A DNA stretch of 64,000 bases from Paulinella micropora. Its lineage: Eukaryota > Cercozoa > Imbricatea > Euglyphida > Paulinellidae. Both the position numbers and the translations under genes were made by a program. The stretch lies in NCBI GenBank assembly GCA_019918135.1, contig WBZZ01002516.1, positions 5,001-69,000 on the forward strand, read 5' to 3'. Positions 21,190 through 33,858 of this stretch are shown here, in pieces; within the stretch, counting starts at the first letter, position 1, and each line of letters starts with the position of its first letter. A model generated the notes under the pieces. That model worked only from the letters and a program-made list of their open reading frames with translations. It was not told where the DNA came from and searched no databases.

Positions 21190-23460
21190 CCGGCTCTGTA
21201 AAAATCTTCATCCATGGCGCGGGAAAAGAAAATGAGGCTACTAGACAGTGTGACACATCTACTAGTGGGCATGACGACACTACTAGCACTTCGCTTCAAC
21301 GTGCGGGATCTGATGTAACTGTTATGTTACAAAGATCAAGCTCAGGCTCGAAGGTATAAAACTTTCTTATCGCTTCATGTACGTATACGTGAGTAATATG
21401 ACGCTGTCTGTCAGGGCGTGGTGGACCCTCAGGCTGAGCGCCTCCTGCAAGGCATCAGCGCCAGCAGTGGTCCTGCAAAGGGCGTGGCTGGCGGTCAGCT
21501 TTTTTCTTTCCAACGAGGTAAATACGGAAGCACGCTTGAGCTTGGAGATGGCCAGGAAGCTATCGAAAGGTATGAATTTAGCCTTAATGCTTTCTATCGC
21601 TAACATTATTAAAGTTTTTTCTTTGCTTTCCTTTGTTTTCCGGCTTGGTTTTAATGGTGGTACATGTAACACTGTCAGCTCCTGCGAGGCATCAGCGCGA
21701 GTAGTGGTGCTGCAAAGGACGTGGCCGGTGGTAATCTTGCTCTTGTCCAACGAGGTCAGTACAGCGACAACCTTAAGTTTGGATATTGCCAGCTAGCTAT
21801 CGAGCAACCTGTTACTGTTGCAGGCAGCAACTCGAGACTGTATGCTCCCACTGGTTCTCTGGTACGCATATTTACTTTGAGGAAGTTTGTCGGCTTATAA
21901 TGATTTGTTGCTTTTGTAGGAAGTAGCCGAAGACGTTTCAGGTGGTGAATCCGACAATGACATCGAGCTCCCTATGCTTCTAGACAATATTAATTGCGCC
22001 GAAGAAGAATCTGCTGCACGGTACGATATAAAGGAACTTATGGATTCCAATCAGCCGTTGTACAAGACCCTGGGATTGCAGCCACCCCCGTCAACCGAGC
22101 ACGCAAGGATCCTACGCGCCCCTACAAAATGAAGGCCCGCGCAAAAGGGAACTTGATACGATCAACAAGGTGTGGGCGGCTGATTATCGTCATGTCAAGT
22201 TTGCACGAGGTAACGATATATCTTCTGTACTCATATCCATTGTCGCATGCGCAGAGGGAGATTTTTCGAAGTGCGAGCACTGCACTGAGCATGCATCCCA
22301 GCATTCCCACGGCTTCAGGAGTAAAGCGCATGCTCAGGACTGGCGACGCCGCAGCCGGCTTCACAACAAGATCCACAGGGAGTGCAGAGTGGTGAGCATG
22401 CAGCGCAAGAAGGGACCGAAATCGACGGCAAGTACTTCGACGGCGGCTTGCCAGGCCGCCCAGCTCACATGTCATGCGTGGATGGAAAGGGAAAGGAGTG
22501 GAGAGCAGAATTTCGGCTCATTGATGAGCTGCCCTTAAACTGGATGGAGTTGCCTCCCGATCGCCAGGCAAAAATGGACGCTCTCACACAATTAACGCCT
22601 GAAGAACTTCGTGTCTTGCCCCGCACCTATTTCGTCAACGAGGGAGCTCTTCCAGCTCACCCGCGGTGGCGCGGTGCAAGGGAGCTCACAAGGGAAGAGA
22701 AGCTGGAGCAGGACTTGGCGTTTGGACATGTTGCAGAGCCTTGGCGAAAAGTTTCAGTCCTGCTGAGATCGTCCGAAGGCAAGGAAGCGTGTGCATCGAG
22801 CGCAATGGTAGTGATCTCAAGCACTGGCTACGAATGCATGGTGTTCCAACACAAGACAGCAAGCGCAAACCGTTCAAGAAGGCGCAGCTGGTTGAATCAG
22901 CATGGAGCCATTTCCAAAGCTGCGACTGTGGGTTGCAGGAGGATGAGGAGGATCCAGCTGCCGCAGCACCCCCTGAGCAGGCAGCCTCTGACTCAGAAGC
23001 ACCCCCTGAGCAGGCAGCCTCTGACTCAGAGTAAGTGAACAACGGTATTTGTTGCAGTGTCTTTGGGACGTTGGGTCAATATGTGTCTCACTGCGATATG
23101 TTTACTGTAGGCGAGCACAACGACTCAGACGCAACCATCAGTGACGCAACTGGCAATGTGCGTGGTCGCGCACGCGGAGGCAACCGTCAGCGCGGACGTC
23201 GCCGCGCACGTCGGGCAGCTGGTGGACGTGGACGTGGACGCAAGCGAGTTCAAAATTCAGCTGATTCAAAGCAGGCTCAGCAATCCAAGCGCAGAGGCGG
23301 TCGAGTTCAAGGGACCTCCAACCAGCCAGGCCCTGATCCGTGGGTCTGCCCCTGTTGTACATTCAACAACGAGGAAGGAGGAGACATGTGTGAGCTTTGT
23401 GATTGGCCTGTTATGGACATCTCGAGCTCTGATGACGACGAGCCGCTGCTCGCCTCGTAA
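21190..23460 (+). pseudogene. degraded spliced gene with repeated exons, SAP-like helix pair and RanBP2 zinc finger
   Basis: Several GT-AG introns are visible (for example 21357-21416, one ending at 21678, 21863-21919 and 23033-23111). Two exons (about 21417-21571 and 21679-21862) encode variants of one block, G-I-S-A-S-S-G-x-A-K-x-V-A-G-G followed by Q-R-G-x-Y and L-x-x-G. A SAP-like stretch (S-D-L-K-H-W-L-R-M-H-G-V, then K-A-Q-L-V-E-S-A) lies near 22800-22920. The C-terminus has an arginine/glycine-rich segment and a well-formed RanBP2-type finger (W-V-C-P-C-C-T-F-N-N, then C-E-L-C) before an acidic tail. Adjacent coding pieces sit in different frames at several places, so it is probably a pseudogene. 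It is a relative of the gene at 2154-4798. Chromatin or RNA binding is an inference from the domains. Confidence 0.5.
23341..23415 (+). other. RanBP2-type zinc finger coding segment
   Basis: The pattern W-x-C-x2-C-T-x-N-N-x6-C-x2-C is complete, matching RanBP2/NZF fingers, which bind ubiquitin or single-stranded RNA depending on the family. It is the best preserved part of the gene and ends 45 bases before the stop. Confidence 0.7.
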
Positions 23461-24206
23461 GTGAGGCGATGAGCTCATTACAACCAGTGCACCCAAGGTA
23501 CGTGATTTTCCTTGATCCTCATGTGTTGGGTTTTACTTGTGTTGCCTTAGGTGGTAATTGCACGTGATTTCCTTATCAGGTGTTACGTTTTACGCAATAA
23601 TCAAATTAGAAATTTTTCTGACTTACCATGGATCAGACTTAGCCAGGTGCAAATACACTGCATCTCTGTCTTTGCATCCCCCCCCCCCCCCCCGACGCTG
23701 TTCCCTCAGTACGGCCAGCCCATGTTGAACTTTTGAAGTCAACACATTATAATAAATATAAACACTAGGAAATGAGCAAAATAAGCTTTCCCTCACAAGC
23801 TGAGCACGTTGCCTGCTTTGTCTTTTTCATCTTGGCATCCCCACCCCCCTCCACCCCCCCCTCCCGAACGCAGTCCCCTCACTGCTGCCCCGCCCAAGTC
23901 AAATTTTTCAAGGCAAAACATATTGTAATAACGCAAAACACTACAAAATAATCAAAACTAACTCTCCTGACAAGCTGAGCATGTTGCCCGCTTATTTCCT
24001 TATTAAAATCGTCGTAGCCGACATAGTAAATAGTTGGAAAATTCAGCACTGCATACTGTCAGGCCGGCTCTGCCAATCTCTAAAGGTGAAGTCCAAGTGC
24101 TTTCCTATTAATAAAAATATGTTTTAATATCATTTTAATATGTTCTACAATCGAGGAAACGTTTTCCCATCATTTCTGAAGTGTTTAAAAAATTCAGTAT
24201 TTATCA
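23461..24206. other. non-coding stretch with C-rich degenerate repeats; start of segment X copy 2 at 23776
   Basis: No gene supported. A poly(C) run lies near 23680-23693. Sequence at about 23640-23775 is a diverged version of the unit that follows at 23790-24000 (pyrimidine-rich tract, then AAGTCAA, then an A-rich stretch with AACACTA). Copy 2 of segment X therefore sits in a longer repeat context than copy 1. Confidence 0.6.
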
Positions 24207-27192
24207 TTGAAATTTTCGGAAAAAGCAACCCCCCCTAGTTGGCCGAATGGTTTGTTGGAGCAGGACCACAACCTCATGGTGGACGACAGCAAAACGGTAG
24301 GTCGAAAATTGAAGATGATAGTACAGGATAGTGGATCGTCAAGAGACATAGCCTGTACACCACACATCTTGCGCAATGTTCGAGAGATTGAACCCGTTAG
24401 CTTAGTCACCGGAAACGGAGGGAGTGTAGTGAGAGACATGGGGGAAGCACGATTGACCAGAATCGATAGATCGGGAAAACCAGTTTTGGTGGAAAAGGAT
24501 ATGTTGTTGGACACTAGGGTGCCGGTTAACATCATGTCTACGGGAAATATGGACCACAACCACCACCGGTCTATCATGCACCAGAATGGGCAACTACTAA
24601 TCCTTAAGCACCCCATAAGGATCAAAGAGAGTGACGTGATCGTGAGGTGGAGAATGACACCTGGCATGCTTTATCGCTGGGATAACGAAAAGGACAAGCC
24701 CCTCAACATCAACGAGCGTTACGACCCCAAAGTGAGAGAGAGAAAGAAAAAGACGGGGTAATCGGGGCGGGAAGCCCCAAAGAGAGAGAAGAGAGCAAAC
24801 AAGCGAGAGTAAGTGAGAATGAGGAAGCTAGAGGCAGCGTTTTATATGCTATGTATCCTGAGAAAGGCAAGAAGGGTAAACCGATTGACATTTATGTCAT
24901 ACATCAGTGTAGCGGTCATAAGGCATTACCAAAGACCTATGCATTGGGCAATGCAATTGGAAGGAAAGTGACAGGAAACGAAGATAGAGTCAGATTTTGC
25001 GAAGCCTGCATGATGGGGAAAGCTAAAGTATTGCAATTGCCACGATTTAAGGTAAATAGAATTAGAAGAGCCAGCTACCCTTGTGAGATTTTGCATGTAG
25101 ATACTTCCGGACCGTGGGCGGTCATGTCAATTGACGGTAAGTACTATAAGTTTTGCGTAACAGATAATTACTCAGGGTACATCAAGGATTTTCACTTACG
25201 TTACAAGAACGAATTCGTAGAGTGTTTGAAGCAAGCAGTAGCATGGTTTGAGAGGCAGACAGGAAGGAAAGTCAGACAGATCACTTGTGATAACGAGTTT
25301 GATTTCCCAACTGAAGTCATAGAGTGGTAGAAACCACTTCAATTCATTTGGAAGACTAGCGCTCCATGACAAAGATGGCATTCCTATAGCTGAGAAGGTC
25401 AATGACATCACAGCCAGACCGGCCGGGCCATGCGATATGAGGCTAACTTACTTCCACAGTTTTGGGTTGAAATGGAGCATACAGCCACAACCTGGCACAA
25501 CATTCTACCAGCCACGACTGTGAAAGGACCTAGGAAAGGCGCTTCACCTTTTGAGCAATGTCTTGGTTACAAGCCAGCTATCCGACAACTAAAGCCTATA
25601 GGATGTTTAGGTGTAATGTATATAGGAAAGCAGGTAGGAAAAGGAAACTATAGGGGAAAGCGCGTAATGTTGCTTGGATACGATGTGTTTAAGGAACTTT
25701 ATAGAGTTTGGGATGGTCGTAAGATCATTACTAACGTGCGTAATGTACGCTTTGACCCTAATGTAGTTGGTAAGGAGGCTCACCCACCCAAAGAAGTCCA
25801 AAGCTAACATAGCGAGAGGGAAACGAGAAGCTAAGATTAGGACACCAGTCACACAACCACCTCAGAAAAGAAGGCGGCCATTAAAGCAGCTACATTGACA
25901 GGAGAGAGAGTTAGTGTGCCGGGAGTAGCTTTCGGAGGAGAGCCAAGGAAGAATATGGAGACAATTGGCAGTCAGTAAAACGAGAAGCAAAAGTCTTAGA
26001 ACCATGCGAGAAAGGAGATAGACTTAAAGTACGTAAACTGCCTAAGCCCAGTCACTTCGTAGCTTTCGACGACGGTCAAGTAGAAAAGATGTTAGACAGC
26101 GAGATTAGAAAGTATCGGATAGATAGAATCAGACCAGTCGGAGAACTAGAGCACCCCGATATGTCCGCAGAAAGTATCATAGAGGATCACACCACTGCGT
26201 TACTGTACCTGACACTGAAGGTACCAAAGGCAATCGTTGCTGAGGGCTTAACTGCAAATTAAAGGAGTTGAAGGCAGGGATGGATAAAGAGATTGAAGCT
26301 CTAAAGGTTTTTAACACTTACACGTGGGTAAGCCCCAAGGAAGCTAAAGAGAAAGGAGTAAAAGTAGTGAGACTCACATGGGTACATAAAGTTAAACTAG
26401 ACGAGAAAGAATGTAAGTTCATTAAGTCAAGGTTAGCTCTGAGGGGAGATATGCTAGAGCCAGGAGTTAGCTATAACCCGGATCAAGTGTTTGTACCTTG
26501 TGCCGCGCATCGCTCATTACTCCTTTTATCTAAGCTTGCAGCATGGCATGGACATAAGCTATACGGTATAGACTTCAAAGATGCTTATCTGAATGCACGC
26601 ATGCATGATCCTGTTTATGCTTATGCACCCGATGGGATAGACAGAGAGGAGCATGAGGGCATGATATGGAGAGTAGATGGAGCTTTGTAATACAATGGCG
26701 CGCCGCAAGCTGGTAGGAGATGGTATGAGATATTAGCCCCTAAGTTAGAGGAATTAGGATTCAGGTTACTAGACTCAGAGTTATGTATGTTCGTAGAAAA
26801 GGATAAGCTGATAAGAGATGCTATCATAGGTATTTTCCATGTAGACGATCTTATTTTCTCAGCTACTAACGAACAAGCGTACGAACGTTTGGCTAGTAAA
26901 CTAGAAAAATCCTGTCCTCTCAAACGACGGAGTGGCTAAGGAGTTCAAAAGGATAGAAATAGTTCAGGAAGGAGGACGCATCTTATTGCATCAGAAGAAG
27001 TATCAGAAGCAGATTTTAAAGGATGTAGTTATAGGATATGCTGATGTTCGACCAGTCAGTACTCCTAGTGCTGAGCATGACCCCAAACCCATGGTACATA
27101 TATATAAATGCATATGTTATGCCGAGGGGGAGAGTAAACGATCATATTTACAAAATATTCATACCATATATTTGGTCATTTTCACGACATAA
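24207..27192 (+). pseudogene. pol: Ty1/copia pol, copy 2 (fossil)
   Basis: Same parts and order as copy 1: protease, pre-integrase and integrase, reverse transcriptase. Only a handful of substitutions separate the two copies. It is broken in the same manner, with many breaks. Confidence 0.85.
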
Positions 27193-27503
27193 CATTTACA
27201 TTTGGTCTGATCATATCTATTACCTATTTACATATTTGCTTATCATATTTATTAGTCATTACAATAATATTACCATTATTCCATATCCGTTACCGGTTTA
27301 ATCATATCGGGCCGTACTGTATCATCGCCATAAATTATGGTCATAAAACTCAGGTAATATTTGTGGTATTTATTGAATCTAGAAAACTTGTGGTATATAA
27401 ATTAATATCGATTTTGACTATTGATTAAATTTATTATCTCCTCGTAAAACTTTGATCAAAGTACCTCAGCGTAAAACAATTATTCAAGTTAACATCCGGC
27501 ACT

Positions 27504-30363
27504 ATGTCAGCTGTTACATTTACTGGTCATGGAGCCTTGGACGCGCCACGCTACCAGCTCAAGATAGCTAAGTTTCCTAAGAAACCGATCGACGAATTCG
27601 ACCTGTGGAAATTTCAAATCTTCTCCTTCCTACTTGGATTGGACGCAAGATATGTACTACTTCTACAAGATCCGGAGTCGCCATACACTATTTTGGAGAT
27701 ATCTACCTTTTACTCATTACGAGAAGATCTGCGCCCAACCCCCCCAAACCCTGGACCGACTGGACCGACGGCTACGGCATCCGAGCGACCTTCGAGAATC
27801 AACTCAAGGAGAACTACCCGACCTGTGCAGCAGTTCGACGACGAAGAGGATACCAGCTCAAACAGCTCAAGCAGCTCAAGCAATGCGGGAGTTGACGGCA
27901 AAGGAGCAGCATCATCGACCCTCCCACCCACCCATGCAGCAACGACAGTCCCAGCTACATTCGCTACCCTGTTTACTGCAGCAGATTACGTAAAGGCAAA
28001 GATACAGGTACGTTGCTTTCTCGTCGAGGCCTGCCAGGACTCGACAGCATTACTTACAGTGCAACGAGCAGGCAACGAACCTTGAACTTCTCTTATTTGG
28101 TCTGCACTATGTAAACGCTTTGGGAGCAAGGGCTCTGTCTCTGTAGCCCGACTACTCATGCAACTTTTCGAAGACAAGATTCGAAGTGGCAAACAACTAC
28201 CCACTTGGATGGGGAAGCTCACTCAGCGCTTCGAACGACTACAAGCCCGTGGAGTACCCCTGCCTGACGAATTGAGATTGTGTTCTTGCTATTCAAGATC
28301 AAGGAGTGCTCAACTCTAACTCTGGGCGACGTAGGGGGTACTATGTCTTGGTCTAGGTCAGACAGTGATAAACCAGACTATAAAGAACTATGTTCACTCA
28401 TATTACAAGCATACTATGCTAACCAATTGACTTCTTCCCCATCTAGGTCCTCGACTGCGATGTACACTTCGACTTCGAATGCCACCGTCAACAGAGACAT
28501 TGTGTGTCTCAACTGTAATAAGAAGGGGCACATTGCAGGCCAATGCCGAGCTACTTGCACCAAACGTGTGTGCACTGACCGACCACGACACACTGGAGCA
28601 GAATGCCCCGTTCGGAAACGACCTTCGAACCTGAACCGAACCCGGGCACTTACCTACAATGGCGGGGGACGAGGCAGAGGACTCAACCAACGGGGCAGAG
28701 GAGGACGTTCGAAACCTGATCTTCGACGCATTGAACGACCGATCAACCAAGCCAACGCAACACTGGGGACCCCACCCGACATCGACGACGAACCTGTGGC
28801 AGAAGGCCAAGCACGGTTAATGCAGGAGGACACCATGGAAGACGAACAAGACGAAGAATTCGAACAAGCCAACGACGAGGACGAACCCACCTTCTTCCAC
28901 GAACATCCTGCCGTGAAGGAGCCGACTGTACCTGAAACACACTACATGCCTCGTGGACAAGCCTACAGAAACAGGGAGGGACCGATTCAACTGTCTCCAG
29001 CAACAGACAGCGACGACGGTAAAACGGACAACGCGTCACCGCCACCGCATCCGGACTACGTACGGGACCCTTCACGCCGCCCCAACATACCATGGACTTC
29101 GTTGACACCTATCCAGCGAGAAGACGAAAACGATTACCGGCGAGCCTACGTTCAATGGACAAGTATGCGGGATACCTTCCGGGCCATCCCTCAAGGTTTC
29201 CCAGTACCTCTGGCGCACTGGCCTTCTTTCTACCAACCACACGGCGCACCTTTCAACTATTTCCTACCGAGACCAGATCCCTGGGTCTTACCAACGCACC
29301 TAGTCCCGGACGCACCCGGCTCAACGGGGATAGAGCATTTCATCCTCCGGACAAGACCACCCAGGCGCACCCGGGCACGACAAACAACTAGACGTACACC
29401 GTCCCAGACGACCCAGGCGGGGCCGTCGCAACGATTTGCGAGATCACCAACCCCGGAACCCGAATCAACTTCCATGGACACCGGCTCATCGAACCCAGTG
29501 CCTACAACCCAACAAGAACAACAACAGGCACCGGTGGAAGACACTTCGAACATTGGAACGGAACAACAACATGCACAAGCCCAAGGAGCTGCGCCTCCAC
29601 GTACGTCTTCTCTCCCTATCACACCAACTGTGATAACGGACAACACACGAACGAGAAGACCAACTCTACCTGTGAGAGAGACACGCATACGACCATCGAC
29701 GACAAGCAGCGAAGAGGAGACCAAATGTCGCGTCGCTGCAGTTCAAGCATTGCCAAACGGGCACCCAATACAATACCGACGCATAGCAGCATCACCACCG
29801 TCTTATCAACCAACAACACAACGCAAATATCCATTTGCATGGATTGACGCGCATCACTGTTTTCGACATCCAACGACGGAGCAACTAGCCTACTGGAGCA
29901 TCGCACTGGACTTTCGACTACTACCTGACGATTGGATACAATCAAAGCCCGACTGCATCGACTGCAGGAGCATACGAGAAACAAACGGGGGGCGATAAGG
30001 CAAGACTGTGCCTACTGCGGCAACCAAGAAGGCAAACTGCTACGTTGTGGCGGATGTAACCTTGTATACTACTGCAACAAAGAGTATCAGTCAGCGGACC
30101 GCCCGGCACACAAAGAGTTTTGCACCTTAGCAAGTCAACCCCTTCTGAACGACAAACTGCGGACTCGAGGGAGCCGACACGACCTACTGGGGGTACCCAC
30201 TAATCGACCTCAACTAGCGGACTTGGCACTTCAGAAACTTCTACGCTACCGGGAAGGGGGCCCGCACGCACCGCTCTTCATAGACCCAGACACAATGACT
30301 AACATGGCCCTCAACACGGAAGATGAATTTGTCTTTAGGGGGAGAAATGTGGACCCGTGCTAA
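27504..30363 (+). pseudogene. gag: copia-type gag with zinc knuckle and MYND finger, copy 2 (fossil)
   Basis: The N-terminal part resembles the UBN2/copia gag domain (L-W-K-F-Q-I-F-S-F-L near 27605, and a helix-rich block with L-P-T-W-M-G-K-L near 28195). A C-x2-C-x4-H-x4-C knuckle is at 28504-28545. A tail of about 400 residues rich in Pro, Gln, Arg and Thr follows, and then a MYND-type finger (C-A-Y-C, C-G-G-C, Y-Y-C, H-K-E-F-C) at about 30007-30126. MYND fingers are protein-interaction modules and are not a standard part of copia elements. Fossil copy with a few breaks. Confidence 0.7.
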
Positions 30364-30586
30364 TGCTAGTGCACAATCTCACGCGCTATGTACCTACGAG
30401 TCTGATGCAATGGACCCAAATACATCTCCGCCTACGAGCAACGACCATCAGACAACATGCCAACAGATCGAAGGGCAACTGAAGCGACTATTAGGCATAC
30501 AACAAAGGTTATATCTATGACATTTGATAGTGTCACATTGTTTATGTACATGATAATGTCAGAATGTGTGTGTGTGTGTACTAATT

Positions 30587-30652
30587 TCTTTCTTTCTTTC
30601 GAATTCTTTCTTTCTTTTTTTCTTGCTTGCTTGCTTTCTTGCTTTCTTCTTG

Positions 30653-30687
<35 letters not shown>

Positions 30688-30757
30688 GCTTTCTTTCTTT
30701 CTTGCTTTCTTTCTTTCTCTTTTTCACTCTCTCTTTCTTTCTTTCTTCTTTTTGTTC
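30587..30757. repeat. (CTTT)n microsatellite, copy 2
   Basis: Counterpart of the array near 18.2-18.4 kb, with a slightly different length. Confidence 0.9.
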
Positions 30758-30779
30758 CTTAATTCATTTATTTATGTAA

Positions 30780-30953
30780 ATGAAAGCCTTCAGCGTCCTG
30801 AGCGTATGCCAGTGGATAAATATGGTATTGTTGACACTGGAAGACTGCTTCCACGTAAGGCTAAGGGTCAAGTCTACCTGGCATATCGCGAACAGCAAAA
30901 TCAAAAGAAAAAAAAAACCTTTCAATTCTTCTTCTTCTTATTATTATTATTAC

Positions 30954-31001
<48 letters not shown>

Positions 31002-31061
31002 CCTCCTCCTCCTCCTCCTTCTTCTTCTTCTTCTTCTTCTTCTTCTTCCATGGCCACTACA

Positions 31062-31095
<34 letters not shown>

Positions 31096-31114
31096 GTACT
31101 AGTACTAGTACTAG

Positions 31115-31149
<35 letters not shown>

Positions 31150-31795
31150 CTACTGCTACTACTACTACTACTACTGTTGCTGCTGCTGCTGTTGCTGTTG
31201 CTGCTGCTGCTTCCTCTTCCTCTTCCTCTTCTTCTTGGTCTCCTTCTTCTTCTTGGTCTCCTTCTTCTTCTTGGTCTCCTTCTTCTTCTTGGTCTTCTTC
31301 TTCTTCTTGGTCTTCTTCTTCTTCTTCCTCCTCCTCCTCCTCTTCATCCACGTTATCGTCGTCTCTGGTCACTCCTGCTCATCCGCTTTCTCCTTCCTCC
31401 CCTGAATTCGAACGTGTTTCAAAACCAGAGGAAGATGAGAGCCAGAGCACTCTCAACCACCGCGTTCATGAAGAGTATGCTAACAAAATTGATCAGATGA
31501 TGACGGAAGGGCAGCACACACTTACTGGGACGAAAGCCATGGAGAAATATTTTGTTGTCAAATACAGACCTATCGGGCCAAAGGGGTGGGAAGAAATCCA
31601 TCGCAAGAATGCGGAGTTGGCTTGTGAGTTCAGGAAAATCCGGGGAATTCACGGTAGCGCTATTATTGGCAAGAAAGTCAAGGACGCAGAAAGCAAGATT
31701 CATCACGAAGGAGGCCTCGGTGCTGTCGGATTAATTCAGTTCCTGCGTGCCTGGGACGAACAGCACAATGTAACAATAATTACACACAAACCCAT
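30780..31795 (+). CDS. unknown exon with a chain of in-frame triplet repeats, copy 2
   Basis: Counterpart of 18393-19420. The ATT and ACT arrays have different unit counts, yet the same frame remains open through poly-Tyr, poly-Pro/Ser, poly-Thr, poly-Ala and W-S-P-S-S-S stretches into the charged C-terminal block. No function can be assigned. Confidence 0.4.
30937..31355. repeat. compound trinucleotide repeat cluster, copy 2
   Basis: The same order of triplet arrays as copy 1, with shorter ATT and longer CTC runs. The length differences are all multiples of three. Confidence 0.9.
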
Positions 31796-31960
31796 TGGCA
31801 AGATCGTCCCATCAATTATTACATCCTTGATTCACTTCACTTTCACTCTCCTCCTCCTTCAAGAATACAGCGGTCCACCCCCCCCCCCCCCCACTGACAC
31901 ACACACACACAGACACACAATACCTGTATATGTACTTAGCTACCGCCTCCCTTACTATGC

Positions 31961-32178
31961 ATGGACAGTTCACGCGCTGCAATGGCTACTGACGCTAACG
32001 TAAGCACTTAACTTTCTGTTCAGTCTCTTTCTCTATGTTTTTCTGTCTGTTTATTATCCAACTCGTGCTAATTGTTGTTCTTATTTTGTGCAAGGCTCGC
32101 TTCACGAAGCACGTCTGGGCGAGAATGGTTATGGCGCTGGAAAGTGAAGAAGTTCAACGCATATTCGAAGAAGCGTAA
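31961..32178 (+). CDS. small two-exon ORF, copy 2
   Basis: Counterpart of 19592-19809: exons 31961-31999 and 32095-32178, in phase. Product of about 40 residues, no family recognised. Confidence 0.4.
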
Positions 32179-32204
32179 TATGTATACATATACATAAATT
32201 AAAC

Positions 32205-32258
<54 letters not shown>

Positions 32259-32261
32259 TAG

Positions 32262-32471
32262 ATGAATAAAACTATGTTATCTGCTGGATGTAATAGATGC
32301 CAAGCTCCGGCCCGGGATGACCTCGACGCGAACAACCCTGGCCTGGATAGCTTTTATCAAGCTCTGAACCGCTTAATCGCTGATACTAAAGTACTTTCTT
32401 TACCTTTATGTGTGTCTATGTGTGTGTGTGTGTGTGTTTGTGTCTGTGTGTGTGAGAGAGAGAGAGGGAGA

Positions 32472-32508
<37 letters not shown>

Positions 32509-32891
32509 ATATATATATATAATATGCATGTATGTAGTTTCAGCCTCAGATTATTGTTCCAGAAGAAGACACAGACAGAAAACAAGCGGGAGAGTCCCCA
32601 GAGGACATAAGAGTTTTCCCCACAGAGTCACTGCTTGCAATGAAATTGACTGAGCTCAACCCATCGGACATGTCAACTATCCCGCCTCGTGGTTTTCCAA
32701 TCGCGAAAATCAAAGAGAAATTTCTGAAACTGCGACAGATGCTGAACATTCTAATCAGCGCAAACTCCGCTTCCCAGGGAAAATATCAGGAGAGCGGACA
32801 GAAACAACCAGATATCTCGCAGTTTTTACGTTGCATATCACCCACGTCGCGCAGAACAACAAATCTGCTACTTGTATTGGTGGGTGCATAA
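32262..32891 (+). CDS. spliced ORF of unknown function, copy 2
   Basis: Counterpart of 19897-20516: exons 32262-32390 and 32544-32891 joined in phase across an intron with (GT)n and (GA)n of different length. Identical splice sites in both copies support the model weakly, since the copies are too young to show selection. Confidence 0.45.
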
Positions 32892-33394
32892 TCTCAGAGA
32901 CACTTTCTCCCAAAGCCTGTTAACAGTCGTGCCGGAAGTCTACGATCAGCTCATAAATCCATCAGCCGCAGGTCCGACTGCTCTTCCATCCAACCAGAAG
33001 AGCAGTAAAGACAAGAAAACCGACATCCTCATCCATGATCTTCTGGTAAAACATTCCGTGAAGATGGATGGCGTTGCAGGATAATTACTCAACTGCACAA
33101 AAAATCTCATTAGCATCGACAATATGCTATCAAACGAACAGGACCCAACAAAAAGGCGACGCTTACTGAAGCAGAAGGAATATTGGGAACTACAAATGGA
33201 TGAGGCTTTTGAAGACATCAAGAAAGAGAAGAAAAAGAAAAAGAAAAAAAATTGCTGTGGAGCCCAGTTCGAGGGCACAGAAAAGAGTTAGATCGTTGCC
33301 GGAATCTGACAGTGATGCTGATCAGGTTTCAAATTCCAAAGCAGAAGTGGAAAAAGAAGAAGAACAAGAACAAGAAGAAGAAAGTGAAGGTTAA
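32892..33394 (+). pseudogene. downstream remains of the same unknown gene, copy 2
   Basis: The frames change as in copy 1. Here the glutamate/lysine-rich tail continues past the segment X boundary to a stop at 33392-33394, so this is the more complete end of the gene. Confidence 0.35.
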
Positions 33395-33824
33395 GTTTGT
33401 ATGTAAGAAGCATCTAAGTCATGACGATTTTGATTGGTTGCGCTCATGACCCTGTGTTTAACATATAGTATTGTATTGACGTTTACATATACATATATGA
33501 ATCTTCATATTGTGTAGTGGTCATTATTCGTGCGAACTTGAACAGTTACAGTGTGAATTACATAGTAAGGGGGTAGTAATTTAGTTACAGTGTTGCTATA
33601 TTGCCGAACTCCACTGGAGACGTAGGATAGCTTACTTGCAGGACTTATGCGATATTAATAATGATGTTGATGTAGATCATAAGTTATTAAATAATATCTT
33701 CAGCCTTGAACTAATTTCATTATATATTAATAATAATATTTGAGAAATAAAAATTGTCAGTATGAAATCAACAATTATTAATAACAGTCGACGTCGGCGA
33801 ATGCTAATATGAAAAATAACTAGT

Positions 33825-33858
<34 letters not shown>

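Larger units (their letters stand above)
23776..33372. repeat. segment X, copy 2 of the large duplication
   Basis: It matches 12254-20998 nearly base for base, with copy 2 longer. At both ends copy 2 continues smoothly into related sequence (C-rich repeats on the left, the same GAA-rich run on the right), whereas copy 1 is cut at both ends. Copy 2 is therefore the likelier original. Confidence 0.9.
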
